Source: a virus. From it: a DNA stretch of 64,000 nt. Under the pieces are notes generated by a model that made no database searches, had not been told where the DNA came from, and was given only the letters and a program-made list of their open reading frames with translations. Position 1 is the first letter of the stretch, and each line of letters starts with the position of its first letter. The position numbers and the translations under genes are program-made. Location: the IMG/VR virus record IMGVR_UViG_3300034104_004745, positions 64,001 through 128,000 of that record. One strand, given 5' to 3'. Below are positions 7,757-15,944 of this stretch, piece by piece.

Positions 7757-8102
7757 CTGAATTTATTAATTTATTTCTTATTGCAGTTCCACTTATTTCA
7801 GCAATTTCTGTGGGTGGTTCGTGATAAATAACCTCGTATCCAACCCCTCTACCATAATTAACCGATTCAATATCTGGGATAATAGATACGAGAATCTTAT
7901 CAAAATTATTGTTGAAGAAAGGTTCTTGTATTAACATCTGAAAAACTTCTTGTGCCGTCTTTGGGTTGTTTTCGTCAACTTCAACATCTCTAATAGCAAC
8001 CCATACATTTTTACCTTGGTTTAATTGTTGATTAATCAACCATTCGTGACCTTTGTGCCAGTTCTGCCATCTACCGATGTATAGTGCGTATTTTTTACTC
8101 AT
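7740..8102 (-). CDS. Small nucleotidyltransferase (HxGH family)
   Basis: 120 residues. GRWQNWHKGHEWLI is the GRFQPxHxGH nucleotide-binding motif, and ISGTAIRNKL near the C-terminus is the second IS[ST]xxxR signature. Together these mark an adenylyl/cytidylyltransferase of the NMNAT/NadM type with a Rossmann-like fold. It is short, lacking extra domains. Its gene overlaps the APS kinase start region by 4 nt, and the neighbour DUF2061 suggests a link to sulfate activation. However, its size and motifs are closer to NadM than to ATP sulfurylase. Substrate unresolved. Confidence 0.75.
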   Translation of the reverse strand: MSKKYALYIGRWQNWHKGHEWLINQQLNQGKNVWVAIRDVEVDENNPKTAQEVFQMLIQEPFFNNNFDKILVSIIPDIESVNYGRGVGYEVIYHEPPTEIAEISGTAIRNKLINSDGSRT

Positions 8103-8533
8103 AATGTTATGTTTTTTAATAATTTATAATATGAATCTGTTTCATTATCTGTTGTTGTGTCAATATCAATAAAGTTTTCTGTTGGTGCTTCATATTCAGT
8201 AACGTGAAATGATTCACGACCTCTAATTTCAGAAGTGTGAACATATATTTCAATAACAGAATTTTGTGATTTAAAACGATCTCTTTGATCTTTATACGGT
8301 GCAACCAATGAAACAACAACGTCGAATCCTTTGCTATTCATAAATTGAGCAATATATTGAGCTCTTTCGACATTCGCACGTCTACCATACTCACTATAGT
8401 CCTTATTATTGAATGCGTTTCGTAAATCGTCACCATCAATGTGGATGACATTGTCTTTAGGGAAGTGTTCCACTAAATATTTTGCTAATGTGGTCTTACC
8501 AGCACCTGGTTGACCTGTAAACCAGTATATCAT
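8099..8533 (-). CDS. cysC: Adenylylsulfate (APS) kinase, CysC-like
   Basis: 144 residues from the ATG at 8533 (MIYWFTGQPGAGKTTLA); the frame to 8560 opens only at a TTG. WFTGQPGAGKTTLA is the Walker A P-loop. HIDGDDLRNAFNNKDYS is the D-G-D-x-x-R substrate-binding motif, and the RRANVERAQYIAQFM segment and VSLVAPYKDQRDRF match APS kinases. It would phosphorylate APS to PAPS, the sulfuryl donor for the two sulfotransferases in this island. A triplicated 8-bp repeat and a 38-residue basic peptide gene lie upstream. CysC is an accepted metabolic gene in some phages; that it works in concert here is inference. Confidence 0.85.
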   Translation of the reverse strand: MIYWFTGQPGAGKTTLAKYLVEHFPKDNVIHIDGDDLRNAFNNKDYSEYGRRANVERAQYIAQFMNSKGFDVVVSLVAPYKDQRDRFKSQNSVIEIYVHTSEIRGRESFHVTEYEAPTENFIDIDTTTDNETDSYYKLLKNITL

Positions 8534-8556
8534 ACTATTAATATAAGGAATTATTT

Positions 8557-8580
8557 TCAAATAATCAAATAATCAAATAT
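8557..8580. repeat. Three tandem 8-bp repeats TCAAATAW
   Basis: TCAAATAA, TCAAATAA, TCAAATAT in immediate succession, 24 nt upstream of the APS kinase start. On the coding strand each unit contains ATTTGA, close to the TTTG boxes of Bacteroidota promoters. It could be part of a promoter or operator, or simple AT-rich slippage. Confidence 0.5.
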
Positions 8581-8696
8581 CAATGATTATATGTAAATGG
8601 GTCGCGTTTTTTTAATTCTTCCATCTTTTTTTTATGGATTCTTTTACGTTTATACTCTTTAATTTTGGACATTAACCAATTTATTAGTTTTTTCAT
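8580..8696 (-). CDS. 38-residue basic peptide, unknown
   Basis: An ATG at 8696 opens 38 codons ending TGA at 8580, giving MKKLINWLMSKIKEYKRKR, then a KKKMEELKKRDPFTYN-type end. It is strongly basic and amphipathic with a C-terminal DPFTY. It lies between the APS kinase and the glycosyltransferase and fills a 155-nt gap, and it begins like a genuine small phage protein. It is not an obvious DNA-binding or membrane family. I think it is real because the codons form a coherent, non-random peptide. Function unknown. Confidence 0.55.
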   Translation of the reverse strand: MKKLINWLMSKIKEYKRKRIHKKKMEELKKRDPFTYNH

Positions 8697-8715
8697 ATTA
8701 ATTTTATGTTTTATA

Positions 8716-9501
8716 TTAAATAATCTCTTCCAAAAAGTTTAATTGTTCACTTATTATTGGTTTGTTTATGTGTAAATGCACAAATTTATTTGAAATAAAT
8801 GCTAATCTATCAAAACTATTAAGGTCATGTGGATTATCCGTAGCACCTTTACATATAAACCCAAAATCAATACCATATTTTATTATATATTGGTGAGATA
8901 AGAATTGTTCCAATAGGGTTGGTGTTATTTCGTGTATATCTTTATTATCTATTAATTTAAAAATTGTTTTAAAAATTGTTGACATTATAATTGGGTTTTT
9001 TACTATAACAACACAAAAACAAGGATATATCGACCAATTCATGATGGTTAATTCTTGGTCGTTATAATATTTTTTTATGTTATTAACAAATGGTTTTATA
9101 TAAGCATCCTGAGCCCAATTCACCATATGCATGTCAACATGTTCTCTATTTAGATTAACCTCCGGATATCCATAAGTTATTGTGTGTATTGATTCTAGTT
9201 TTTCGAACAATACTACATCTAGATCCATTAAGATATATGGCTCGGTTTCCTTAATCATTGCATAAATTTTAGGAATTGAAAATTGAGTTGGGTAATCATC
9301 TATAAACTCATTGATAATGATAACCTCATCAAATAAGATGTTGTTTTGTTGGAAAAAAATGTGTGAATTTAAATCACAATATATTTTAGTTTTGTAAAAC
9401 TTTTTGGCCGATTTAACAGATAATTTAGCTAACCTAATGAAATCATCGTTGATTGGTTTATAATGGTTATAAATTATTTTAAATGCGAAAATGGCTGTCA
9501 T
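8716..9501 (-). CDS. Glycosyltransferase-like protein (GT-A fold)
   Basis: 261 residues. The N-terminal region through TKIYCDLNS and the acidic DLDVVLFEKL (YILMDLDVV, D-x-D motif near residue 92) resemble GT-A glycosyltransferases of the DUF6734 type. NWSIYPCFCVVIV and HLHINKP near the C-terminus may form the acceptor and metal sites. It would transfer a sugar from a nucleotide sugar to an unknown acceptor. It is next to the carbamoyltransferase with 12 nt spacing. The exact family is uncertain. Confidence 0.55.
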   Translation of the reverse strand: MTAIFAFKIIYNHYKPINDDFIRLAKLSVKSAKKFYKTKIYCDLNSHIFFQQNNILFDEVIIINEFIDDYPTQFSIPKIYAMIKETEPYILMDLDVVLFEKLESIHTITYGYPEVNLNREHVDMHMVNWAQDAYIKPFVNNIKKYYNDQELTIMNWSIYPCFCVVIVKNPIIMSTIFKTIFKLIDNKDIHEITPTLLEQFLSHQYIIKYGIDFGFICKGATDNPHDLNSFDRLAFISNKFVHLHINKPIISEQLNFLEEII

Positions 9502-9513
9502 ATTATTTTAAAT

Positions 9514-11190
9514 CTATTTGTATATCAAGTAGTTACCTATAACAAGGTAATCCATTTCTGTGTTAAAAAATGTTTCTAACGCATCTTTAGGTGTTAATAC
9601 CATTGTTTTATCTTTTATGTTAAATGAGGTATTAAGTAATATTGGGTAACCACTTAATTTTTCGAATTCTAATAATAAATTATAGATCGTAGAATTTTTA
9701 TAAACAGTTTGGACTCTTGCTGTCCCATCTACATGTGTTATCGATGGTAGGTGATCTACATAGTCAGGTTTAACTTTAATGATTTGATTCATATATGGGA
9801 CGTCCCCAGATACATTAAAATATAAGTGTTGTTTTTCCTTTATAACCATAGGTGCAAATGGTCTAAAACCTTCCCTTTTTTTAATCACTTTGTTAATCTT
9901 GTCTTTCATTCCGGGAATTGTTGGGTCTGCTATAATTGATCTGTTACCCAATGCCCTTGCGCCGAATTCGATATGTCCTCTATACCACCCAATAACCTTA
10001 CCTTTTCTTAATTTTTCAGCAACTTTCTTAATTAAAACGTCTTCAGATCTAAACCTAAAGAATTTTAAATTTTTACTATTTTTGATAAAAGTATCATAGT
10101 AATAGCTTGGTCCCAGAAATGGGTTTTTAGGAATTCTTTCCTTTAATTTTTTGTTTTTAACCAAATAATGAATACAAGCCCCAATAGACGATCCAGCGTC
10201 AGATGGGGCTAATGGTATCCATAAGTTATTAAAGTGCGAATTTGAGACTATTTTACCGTTTGCGGTGCCATTATACGCGCACCCACCAGATAAACATAAA
10301 TTACCATTATCGTTTATTATTGAAATCGATTTTATGACCTCAAATAATATTTCCTCATATCGCATTTGAACCGCTGCAGCTAGATCTTTATGATCTTGCG
10401 TTATTTCACTGTCAATAACTCTTGGGTCTAAGTTTAACAACTCTATTAGTTTGTAATTGAACATACTTGTTGTTGATCTATCCCAACAAAATACCTCCAT
10501 ATTACATGTTAATGAACTATTTTTATATGTAATTAGTTTTCTAACTTTTTTTATATATTTTTCCGGGTCGCCATATGGTGCCAACCCCATAACCTTATAT
10601 TCACCCTCGTTTGGTTTAAACCCCAAGAATGCGGTTAATGCAGAATAGAATAAACCCAAAGAATGTGGGTATTCTGCCATGGATATATAATCTATGCCGG
10701 TATTATCCGCTAACCCCATAGATAAGGTGTCGATCTCACCAACACCATCTATAGACAAGCAAACAGCATTTTGAAAATTTGAACTGTAAAAAGAATAATA
10801 TTGATGAGACTCGTGGTGTGTTGAATAAAATATATTGTCAGAGTACTTTTTTAGCTCCTTATTTAAGCTCCAAGTATTCTTTTTTATTTTATACAGTGTT
10901 TGTAATGAGTATATTGGGTTTTTTAATAGTTGTGGTTTTATGTTTTTAAGAACCCTTTTAAGTTTTAGTTCCGGATATTCATAGAAACATATCATTTCAA
11001 TATCATCTCGCTTAATCTTATAATTTTTAATTATATAGTTAAGTGCTTGGTGTGGAAATGAACTATCATGTTTGATCCCTGTAAATTTTTCTTCCTCACA
11101 AGCAAAAACCAGCTGTCCGTTTTTGAATAAACAGACAGCTGAGTCGTGATAGAAAGCGGATATACCAATAATATACTGAATTTTACTCAT
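9514..11190 (-). CDS. Carbamoyltransferase (NodU/CmcH/TobZ family)
   Basis: 558 residues, the usual size of the two-domain NodU/CmcH/TobZ family. The N-terminal Kae1-like domain begins YIIGISAFYHDSAVCLF, and FACEEEKFTGIKHDSSFP and THHESHQYYSFYSS carry the conserved metal-binding His. The C-terminal YrdC-like part includes VIGWYRGHIEFGARALGNRSI and the DxxxPxFxPFAP-like REGFRPFAPMV. Such enzymes use carbamoyl phosphate and ATP to make carbamoyl-adenylate and O-carbamoylate hydroxyls, for example on Nod factors or tobramycin. Here a hydroxyl on a glycan or modified peptide is a reasonable acceptor, but this is inference. No domain appears missing. Confidence 0.9.
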   Translation of the reverse strand: MSKIQYIIGISAFYHDSAVCLFKNGQLVFACEEEKFTGIKHDSSFPHQALNYIIKNYKIKRDDIEMICFYEYPELKLKRVLKNIKPQLLKNPIYSLQTLYKIKKNTWSLNKELKKYSDNIFYSTHHESHQYYSFYSSNFQNAVCLSIDGVGEIDTLSMGLADNTGIDYISMAEYPHSLGLFYSALTAFLGFKPNEGEYKVMGLAPYGDPEKYIKKVRKLITYKNSSLTCNMEVFCWDRSTTSMFNYKLIELLNLDPRVIDSEITQDHKDLAAAVQMRYEEILFEVIKSISIINDNGNLCLSGGCAYNGTANGKIVSNSHFNNLWIPLAPSDAGSSIGACIHYLVKNKKLKERIPKNPFLGPSYYYDTFIKNSKNLKFFRFRSEDVLIKKVAEKLRKGKVIGWYRGHIEFGARALGNRSIIADPTIPGMKDKINKVIKKREGFRPFAPMVIKEKQHLYFNVSGDVPYMNQIIKVKPDYVDHLPSITHVDGTARVQTVYKNSTIYNLLLEFEKLSGYPILLNTSFNIKDKTMVLTPKDALETFFNTEMDYLVIGNYLIYK

Positions 11191-11244
11191 TTACACATAT
11201 ACTTCTAATTTAAATATACGGATAAAAATAGTAAAAAAAGAGTC

Positions 11245-11451
11245 TTAAACTGTAATTATTTCAAAATAATGGTATTTTTCACCATTTAATTCTAATACAA
11301 CCACATCAATTTCTTCACTTAGTTCACTTATCATTAAATTATCTTTAAGATATTCTAATGCTAATTCTTTAGTCTCAAACGAATTATCTAATAATTCTAA
11401 GTCTCCTGTACCAAATTCGGTCCTTTTTAATGCATTGATTTTATAAGCCAT
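11245..11451 (-). CDS. Hypothetical protein, 68 residues
   Basis: Small acidic protein with an alpha/beta pattern, MAYKINALKRTEFG and the strand EIDVVVLELNGEKYHYFE. I do not recognise a family. It has its own promoter-like motif right upstream (11464-11479) and is separated from the carbamoyltransferase by 54 nt, so it may be expressed independently. Coding is supported by regular codon content. Confidence 0.6.
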   Translation of the reverse strand: MAYKINALKRTEFGTGDLELLDNSFETKELALEYLKDNLMISELSEEIDVVVLELNGEKYHYFEIITV

Positions 11452-11463
11452 AGTTTTTGTTTT

Positions 11464-11479
11464 TTATATAAATACTTTA
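11464..11479 (-). promoter_or_regulatory. Candidate phage promoter motif
   Basis: On the coding strand TAAAGTATTTATATAA, 13 nt upstream of the 11451 start. It is one of the best matches to the recurring motif. Confidence 0.5.
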
Positions 11480-12208
11480 AATTATTTGTCTTTTTTGTGA
11501 AGTGTCATTTTTTTTGCCCGATCCATAGAATTCTGAGTATAATTTTTCATTATATATAATCGTATAGTCAATAACCTCATGTAAATGCTTTGAAAGGGTT
11601 TTATGCCCATTTTCACTATAATGAGAGTCTTGTACTTTATTTTCGGTTTCTTCTTTGATGGTTTGGATTTTTGGTATGGTTATGACATCCATTCCGGGGA
11701 AAAAGCCAGAAAAAGGTGACCAATGAATTACCAGATTATTTTTAAATGTACGATTTATTAATTTAATTAAACTATTTAATTCATTAACATAGCAAGAATT
11801 ACCGTGTCTATTAACTAAGATTTCTTCCATAGTATTTATTGAAATCCCCATTAAATCACAACTTATTTTTTTTTGGTTATTGTCCCAATTAGAATGCATT
11901 GTGGTAAATTTACCAAATTTATTTGCCAATCTAGCCCTCTCAATACTAGACCAACCAATAATAATAATATCACCATCTTTTATTTCATCTATATTTTTCA
12001 CAATAATCTCAAGTATACTTTGATTATCTGCACCTCCATGCCCCCTATTAATACAAGTATATCTAAAATCTTCAGATAAAAAATCAGTAAAAACTTTAGG
12101 TACGTACTCTTTATATTCAAAGTATTTAGCTCTCCAATCCGATAGTCCTGGGACAGGGGCTAAAGATTGTGTAAAAGAATCACCAAACGCCCAAATTTTT
12201 CTTTCCAT
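11477..12208 (-). CDS. SGNH/GDSL hydrolase-like protein
   Basis: 243 residues. The catalytic GDSF block I (WAFGDSFTQ), the NRGHGGADNQ block with Gly/Asn, the GWSSIERA segment and the C-terminal DSHYSENGH (D-x-x-H catalytic pair) define the SGNH hydrolase fold. Such enzymes deacylate or deacetylate esters, including O-acetyl groups on glycans. In this island, trimming or acyl editing of a glycan is a plausible role. It is preceded by a promoter-like motif about 55 nt upstream. The substrate is not predicted. Confidence 0.75.
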   Translation of the reverse strand: MERKIWAFGDSFTQSLAPVPGLSDWRAKYFEYKEYVPKVFTDFLSEDFRYTCINRGHGGADNQSILEIIVKNIDEIKDGDIIIIGWSSIERARLANKFGKFTTMHSNWDNNQKKISCDLMGISINTMEEILVNRHGNSCYVNELNSLIKLINRTFKNNLVIHWSPFSGFFPGMDVITIPKIQTIKEETENKVQDSHYSENGHKTLSKHLHEVIDYTIIYNEKLYSEFYGSGKKNDTSQKRQII

Positions 12209-12262
12209 TAATGTTTATTTTTTATAATATAATGTTTAAAACACATTTTATCAATGTTTACT

Positions 12263-12277
12263 AAATATAAATACAAA
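12263..12277 (-). promoter_or_regulatory. Candidate phage promoter motif
   Basis: Coding-strand TTTGTATTTATATTT, about 55 nt upstream of the SGNH hydrolase start at 12208. A long AT-rich leader follows it. Confidence 0.45.
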
Positions 12278-12278
12278 T

Positions 12279-13544
12279 CTATATCATTTTTTCATTTATG
12301 AATCCGTGTATCTTTAATCCTATCTCATTTTCAAATTTTTCCAATCTTAAAGTATCTAAAGTTTCGTTATATTTCTTAAACTCTCGATACAAATCAAATC
12401 TATTTAAATCATCAACATCACTAATACTAAAAAGATAGATAGAATCTAATAATTCTATTATCTCTTTATTAATATCGTCACTAACACCTAACGATTTTAA
12501 CTCTTGATTAAAGGTTAATAAACGAGTTTTAAACCTATCTTTAATTTCATTAGATATCCATTTACAACTTAAATAATCAGGACCATATATTGGATTTATC
12601 GCCAACATTCTTCTTCGTGAATAATCTATATTTTTTTCAATAAGACCTTGGTTAATTAATTCAAGAATCATATCAAATGTATGTAGATAATTTAGTGCCC
12701 CATAAGAAAAAGTATAAAAAATATGTGAATTAGTTAAAAATTCTGATACTTTTTTAGCATTTGTGATAAAAGTTTCAGTTTTAAATCCAGATCTTATATA
12801 CTCGCCTACACTACCTAAACCGTCTAAACTAGGAAATAATGTGATGTTATTAAAATGAGACCAATAATCAAAAATATGTTTATTTTTAAACGTTATTTTT
12901 GATAAATTGGTGCTATATCTTAAATAAACTTGTTTGTTTCTTTTTATTATCTCATCTAATATTTCATAATGATGCTCACTTATTAATGGTTCGCCACCAG
13001 CAAAATATATTTCATCCACATATTCATAATGATCACCTAATTGTTTTAAAAAATCATTTGTATCATCTAAAGTTATTATTGCTTGGTTACTATGTGACAT
13101 ATTCATACTAACAGCATCATTAAACCAAGATGAACTAAACCCATGATAACACATCCTACATTTAAAATTACATAGATTAGTGATTCTAATATCCCACAAA
13201 TGAAACTTTGTTTCGTCATAATCAACATAGTCAACACATTGTGGATAATCTCTATTTAATCTTTGTCTATATGATTCCGAGTTTAATTTCTCATTATTGA
13301 TACAATTAGAACATTGTTTAACAAAATCACCAGATATCATTTTACTCTTAATATCTTTAGATTTATCTGATTTATAAATCTCATTTAATGTTGATTTATT
13401 AATATTGCCAAGAGGATCATTTAAATCCCAATTACAACACGGAAGAACATTACCATTAGGATGAACATAGACACTCATCCAAGGCGCAACACAAAAAGAT
13501 TTTGAATCAACTAGTAAAGATTTCTTCTCATTTTCATTCATCAC
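12279..13544 (-). CDS. Radical SAM protein, N-terminal twitch-like type (1 of 7)
   Basis: 421 residues. The N-terminal block FCVAPWMSVYVHPNGNV with PCC, then QCSNC, resembles the auxiliary cluster region of twitch-domain radical SAM proteins. The radical SAM motif is CNFKCRMC, followed by FAGGEPL and FPSLDGLGSVGEYIR. The C-terminal region is an alpha-helical extension. The family cleaves SAM to a 5'-deoxyadenosyl radical and modifies a peptide or sugar; the substrate is unknown. It overlaps its neighbour by 4 nt (start at 13544 or 13541), and it is the last gene of the co-translated set of seven. Confidence 0.8.
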   Translation of the reverse strand: MMNENEKKSLLVDSKSFCVAPWMSVYVHPNGNVLPCCNWDLNDPLGNINKSTLNEIYKSDKSKDIKSKMISGDFVKQCSNCINNEKLNSESYRQRLNRDYPQCVDYVDYDETKFHLWDIRITNLCNFKCRMCYHGFSSSWFNDAVSMNMSHSNQAIITLDDTNDFLKQLGDHYEYVDEIYFAGGEPLISEHHYEILDEIIKRNKQVYLRYSTNLSKITFKNKHIFDYWSHFNNITLFPSLDGLGSVGEYIRSGFKTETFITNAKKVSEFLTNSHIFYTFSYGALNYLHTFDMILELINQGLIEKNIDYSRRRMLAINPIYGPDYLSCKWISNEIKDRFKTRLLTFNQELKSLGVSDDINKEIIELLDSIYLFSISDVDDLNRFDLYREFKKYNETLDTLRLEKFENEIGLKIHGFINEKMI

Positions 13545-14749
13545 ATAAAGTAGTTTACTAAAGTTGGGTAATTTGTTTTAACGATATCGATAGTCGATTC
13601 ACTTCTATAACCATCTAATATCGTGAATTTAGTGTATTCTCTTCTTAGTTCATCATCAGTTGGTTGTTTACTGTACATAAATTCAATCAACGCATTGATA
13701 TCGTTTGTTTGTTCCTTAAAATCAAATGTTTCCCAGTGTGATTTTATTCTATCTTTTTCTTCTTTAGGTAACATATAGATTGACATATGTGGTGGGTAGT
13801 GAACAATGTTTAACCAAAAATCAAATAGAGGCGTGTTATCTCTCATCCATTGGATAGTTTTTGGTAACTCGTACGCATTTACCCAAGAAGTTGTATGTGT
13901 GTAGGTAAACCCTAAATTCCTATACTTCTTTCTTAGTTCGTGGTACTTAAATAAGTTTTCTTTTACCTCACCCCACACCGCATTTTTTCTTAGGTACTCA
14001 AACGTACCTTCGGTTCCGTCAATACTTAACCCAATACCAACTGCTTTAAATCCTTCACAGATTTTAATCATTAGATCTTCGTTAAGAATGGTGCCGTTGG
14101 TGGACATATTTAACAATATATTTTTACTATGTCCTTCGTTAATCATATGTGTTAAGACTCTTTCCCAGGTGTTCGAATAGAAAGGTTCCCCACCAACAAT
14201 TTCAAGCCTTCTAACGTGAGGTAACCAAGTATCCATACTAGAAATAAATTCACTTGTTTGGTGACCTGGTTGCCCATGTTTTAACCCGAAATAACGAATA
14301 CCAAATTTTTCCCATTCTGATTCTGGAATATCGTTTACTTCCTTCAACCAACTAGTACTATGACTAGGTGAACAACTTCTACATTTTAAATTACAAGAAT
14401 TATTTAAAATTATCTGGTAGTCTTCAGGATATTCAGGGACTTTACCATAATCGACTGTTGTTCCATTGTTTTTTAAAATTTCAATATATATTTGCCTTTT
14501 GCTTTTATAACCATTCTCTTCATCCTTCCAACACGTTTCACATCCTTTTGGTTTTTCGCCATTTAAAAATTGTGTTCTTAAATTTTCCATGTACTGACTA
14601 TGAAATATGTCTTTAACTGTATCGTTTTGAACATAAAAAAAAGAACCGTCTGGTTTTACTACATAATCTTTATTTATACAACAAGGTTTTACGCTTCCAT
14701 ATGGATCATTTGAAAACCCGACCCAAGGTAGTGGACATATATGTTCCAT
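13541..14749 (-). CDS. Radical SAM protein, N-terminal twitch-like type (2 of 7)
   Basis: 402 residues from the ATG at 14749 (MEHICPLPW); the frame to 14776 overlaps the upstream gene by 26 nt, while 14749 places the family motif at the N-terminus. It has CPLPW...KPCC and CETC as the N-terminal Cys block, CNLKCRSC for the SAM cluster, IVGGEPF, and LSIDGTEGTFEYLR. It shares the S-x-D...Y-[IV]-R motif with all members. It is adjacent to 14751..15944, with stop and start separated by about one nucleotide. Substrate unknown. Confidence 0.8.
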   Translation of the reverse strand: MEHICPLPWVGFSNDPYGSVKPCCINKDYVVKPDGSFFYVQNDTVKDIFHSQYMENLRTQFLNGEKPKGCETCWKDEENGYKSKRQIYIEILKNNGTTVDYGKVPEYPEDYQIILNNSCNLKCRSCSPSHSTSWLKEVNDIPESEWEKFGIRYFGLKHGQPGHQTSEFISSMDTWLPHVRRLEIVGGEPFYSNTWERVLTHMINEGHSKNILLNMSTNGTILNEDLMIKICEGFKAVGIGLSIDGTEGTFEYLRKNAVWGEVKENLFKYHELRKKYRNLGFTYTHTTSWVNAYELPKTIQWMRDNTPLFDFWLNIVHYPPHMSIYMLPKEEKDRIKSHWETFDFKEQTNDINALIEFMYSKQPTDDELRREYTKFTILDGYRSESTIDIVKTNYPTLVNYFM

Positions 14750-14750
14750 A

Positions 14751-15944
14751 TTACTTAAAATATTTTTTCCATTCATTTAAGTAGTCTGTTATTTTTACAT
14801 TTCTAGATGTATCCAATAAATTAACAAACCCATAAAATTTTTCTTCATCATTATTATTTTTTGGCTTAAACAATTCAATTTTTAATCTTTCAACTTCATC
14901 TGGCCTCATGTATTTGATATTAGTAATAATTTCAGTTTTCATATCATCTGGAATAATATTAACCTGTTGAAATGAAGGATAATGTACATAGTTGTGTGAA
15001 ATAACTAAATCATAATCTAATGTGAATTTTTTAAAATTATCAATATTAAAAACATTATACGCACTAACTGTTTGGCAAACTTCTAAATTGAAAATATCTT
15101 TATATTCGACGATTTTTTTAAAATTTTCAAGTATTTGTCCCCAACTAGATCCATGTCTTATATAATCGTTTCTTTCTTCTAAATCATCTATTGATAAGTG
15201 AATTCTAACTTTCCTAAATTTCTTCCATATCTCTATGAATTTATCAGGTACTGCTGTCATATTGATACTATAATGTAAATCAACGTTTCCACTAGTACCA
15301 TCCGAAATAAATTTCTCTAAGAAATACCCGTGTTCCCTAATTAAGGTAGGTTCTCCCCCATTTATCCATATTTCTTTTAGCTTATTACACTTAGTGTATA
15401 GTTCGTCATAGAATGAGTGGTCTCTAAACCATTCAGTTCGTATATCACATTTGAAATAATCGTTTTCAAATTGAGTACCTTTAAATGAATGTATATCTTC
15501 ATTCCATCTATTTGATGAAAAAGGATTACAAGTAACACATTTTAAATTACAAACAGTACCAAGTCTCAATTCAACATAGTTGTAATTCACATCTTTAAGT
15601 GAGCCGTCTTCGTTAGTGTTAGTAAAACATTTCTCAATAAACTCTTCAAATTTTTTATTTGATTCGATTCTTTTTGATTCAACACCACCTTGTTCGTACT
15701 TGTAACATTTTTGACAAACGGATGGGAATTCCCCATTCATCATTTGTTTTCTAATATTATTAAACTTACTAGTATTTGTTATATCATTCAATTTATCTTT
15801 ACCCAAAAAAAGATGTTTACCATCAGGGTGAGCTGCGGTTGAAATACTATTAGTCATATCGGTTATACAACAAGGTGTAACCGTTCCAATTGGGTGTGTA
15901 GCTAAATGTATCCAAGGTAAAACACAAAATGATTTACTTTCCAT
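14751..15944 (-). CDS. Radical SAM protein, N-terminal twitch-like type (3 of 7)
   Basis: 397 residues. The N-terminus FCVLPWIHLATHPIG with PCC and CQKC forms the auxiliary-type Cys block. The SAM cluster motif is CNLKCVTC, followed by INGGEPTLI and LSIDDLEERNDYIRHG. Its C-terminus includes the family's shared FHYP-like VHYPSFQQVNIIP segment, which also appears in the neighbour as VHYPPHMSIYMLP. It is translationally coupled to 15944..17296 by a 1-nt overlap. No partner precursor peptide is evident nearby. Confidence 0.8.
   Translation of the reverse strand: MESKSFCVLPWIHLATHPIGTVTPCCITDMTNSISTAAHPDGKHLFLGKDKLNDITNTSKFNNIRKQMMNGEFPSVCQKCYKYEQGGVESKRIESNKKFEEFIEKCFTNTNEDGSLKDVNYNYVELRLGTVCNLKCVTCNPFSSNRWNEDIHSFKGTQFENDYFKCDIRTEWFRDHSFYDELYTKCNKLKEIWINGGEPTLIREHGYFLEKFISDGTSGNVDLHYSINMTAVPDKFIEIWKKFRKVRIHLSIDDLEERNDYIRHGSSWGQILENFKKIVEYKDIFNLEVCQTVSAYNVFNIDNFKKFTLDYDLVISHNYVHYPSFQQVNIIPDDMKTEIITNIKYMRPDEVERLKIELFKPKNNNDEEKFYGFVNLLDTSRNVKITDYLNEWKKYFK

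Noticed and set aside
8116-8319. 67-residue frame inside the APS kinase gene
   Set aside because: Lies entirely within the APS kinase in another frame and has low-complexity composition.
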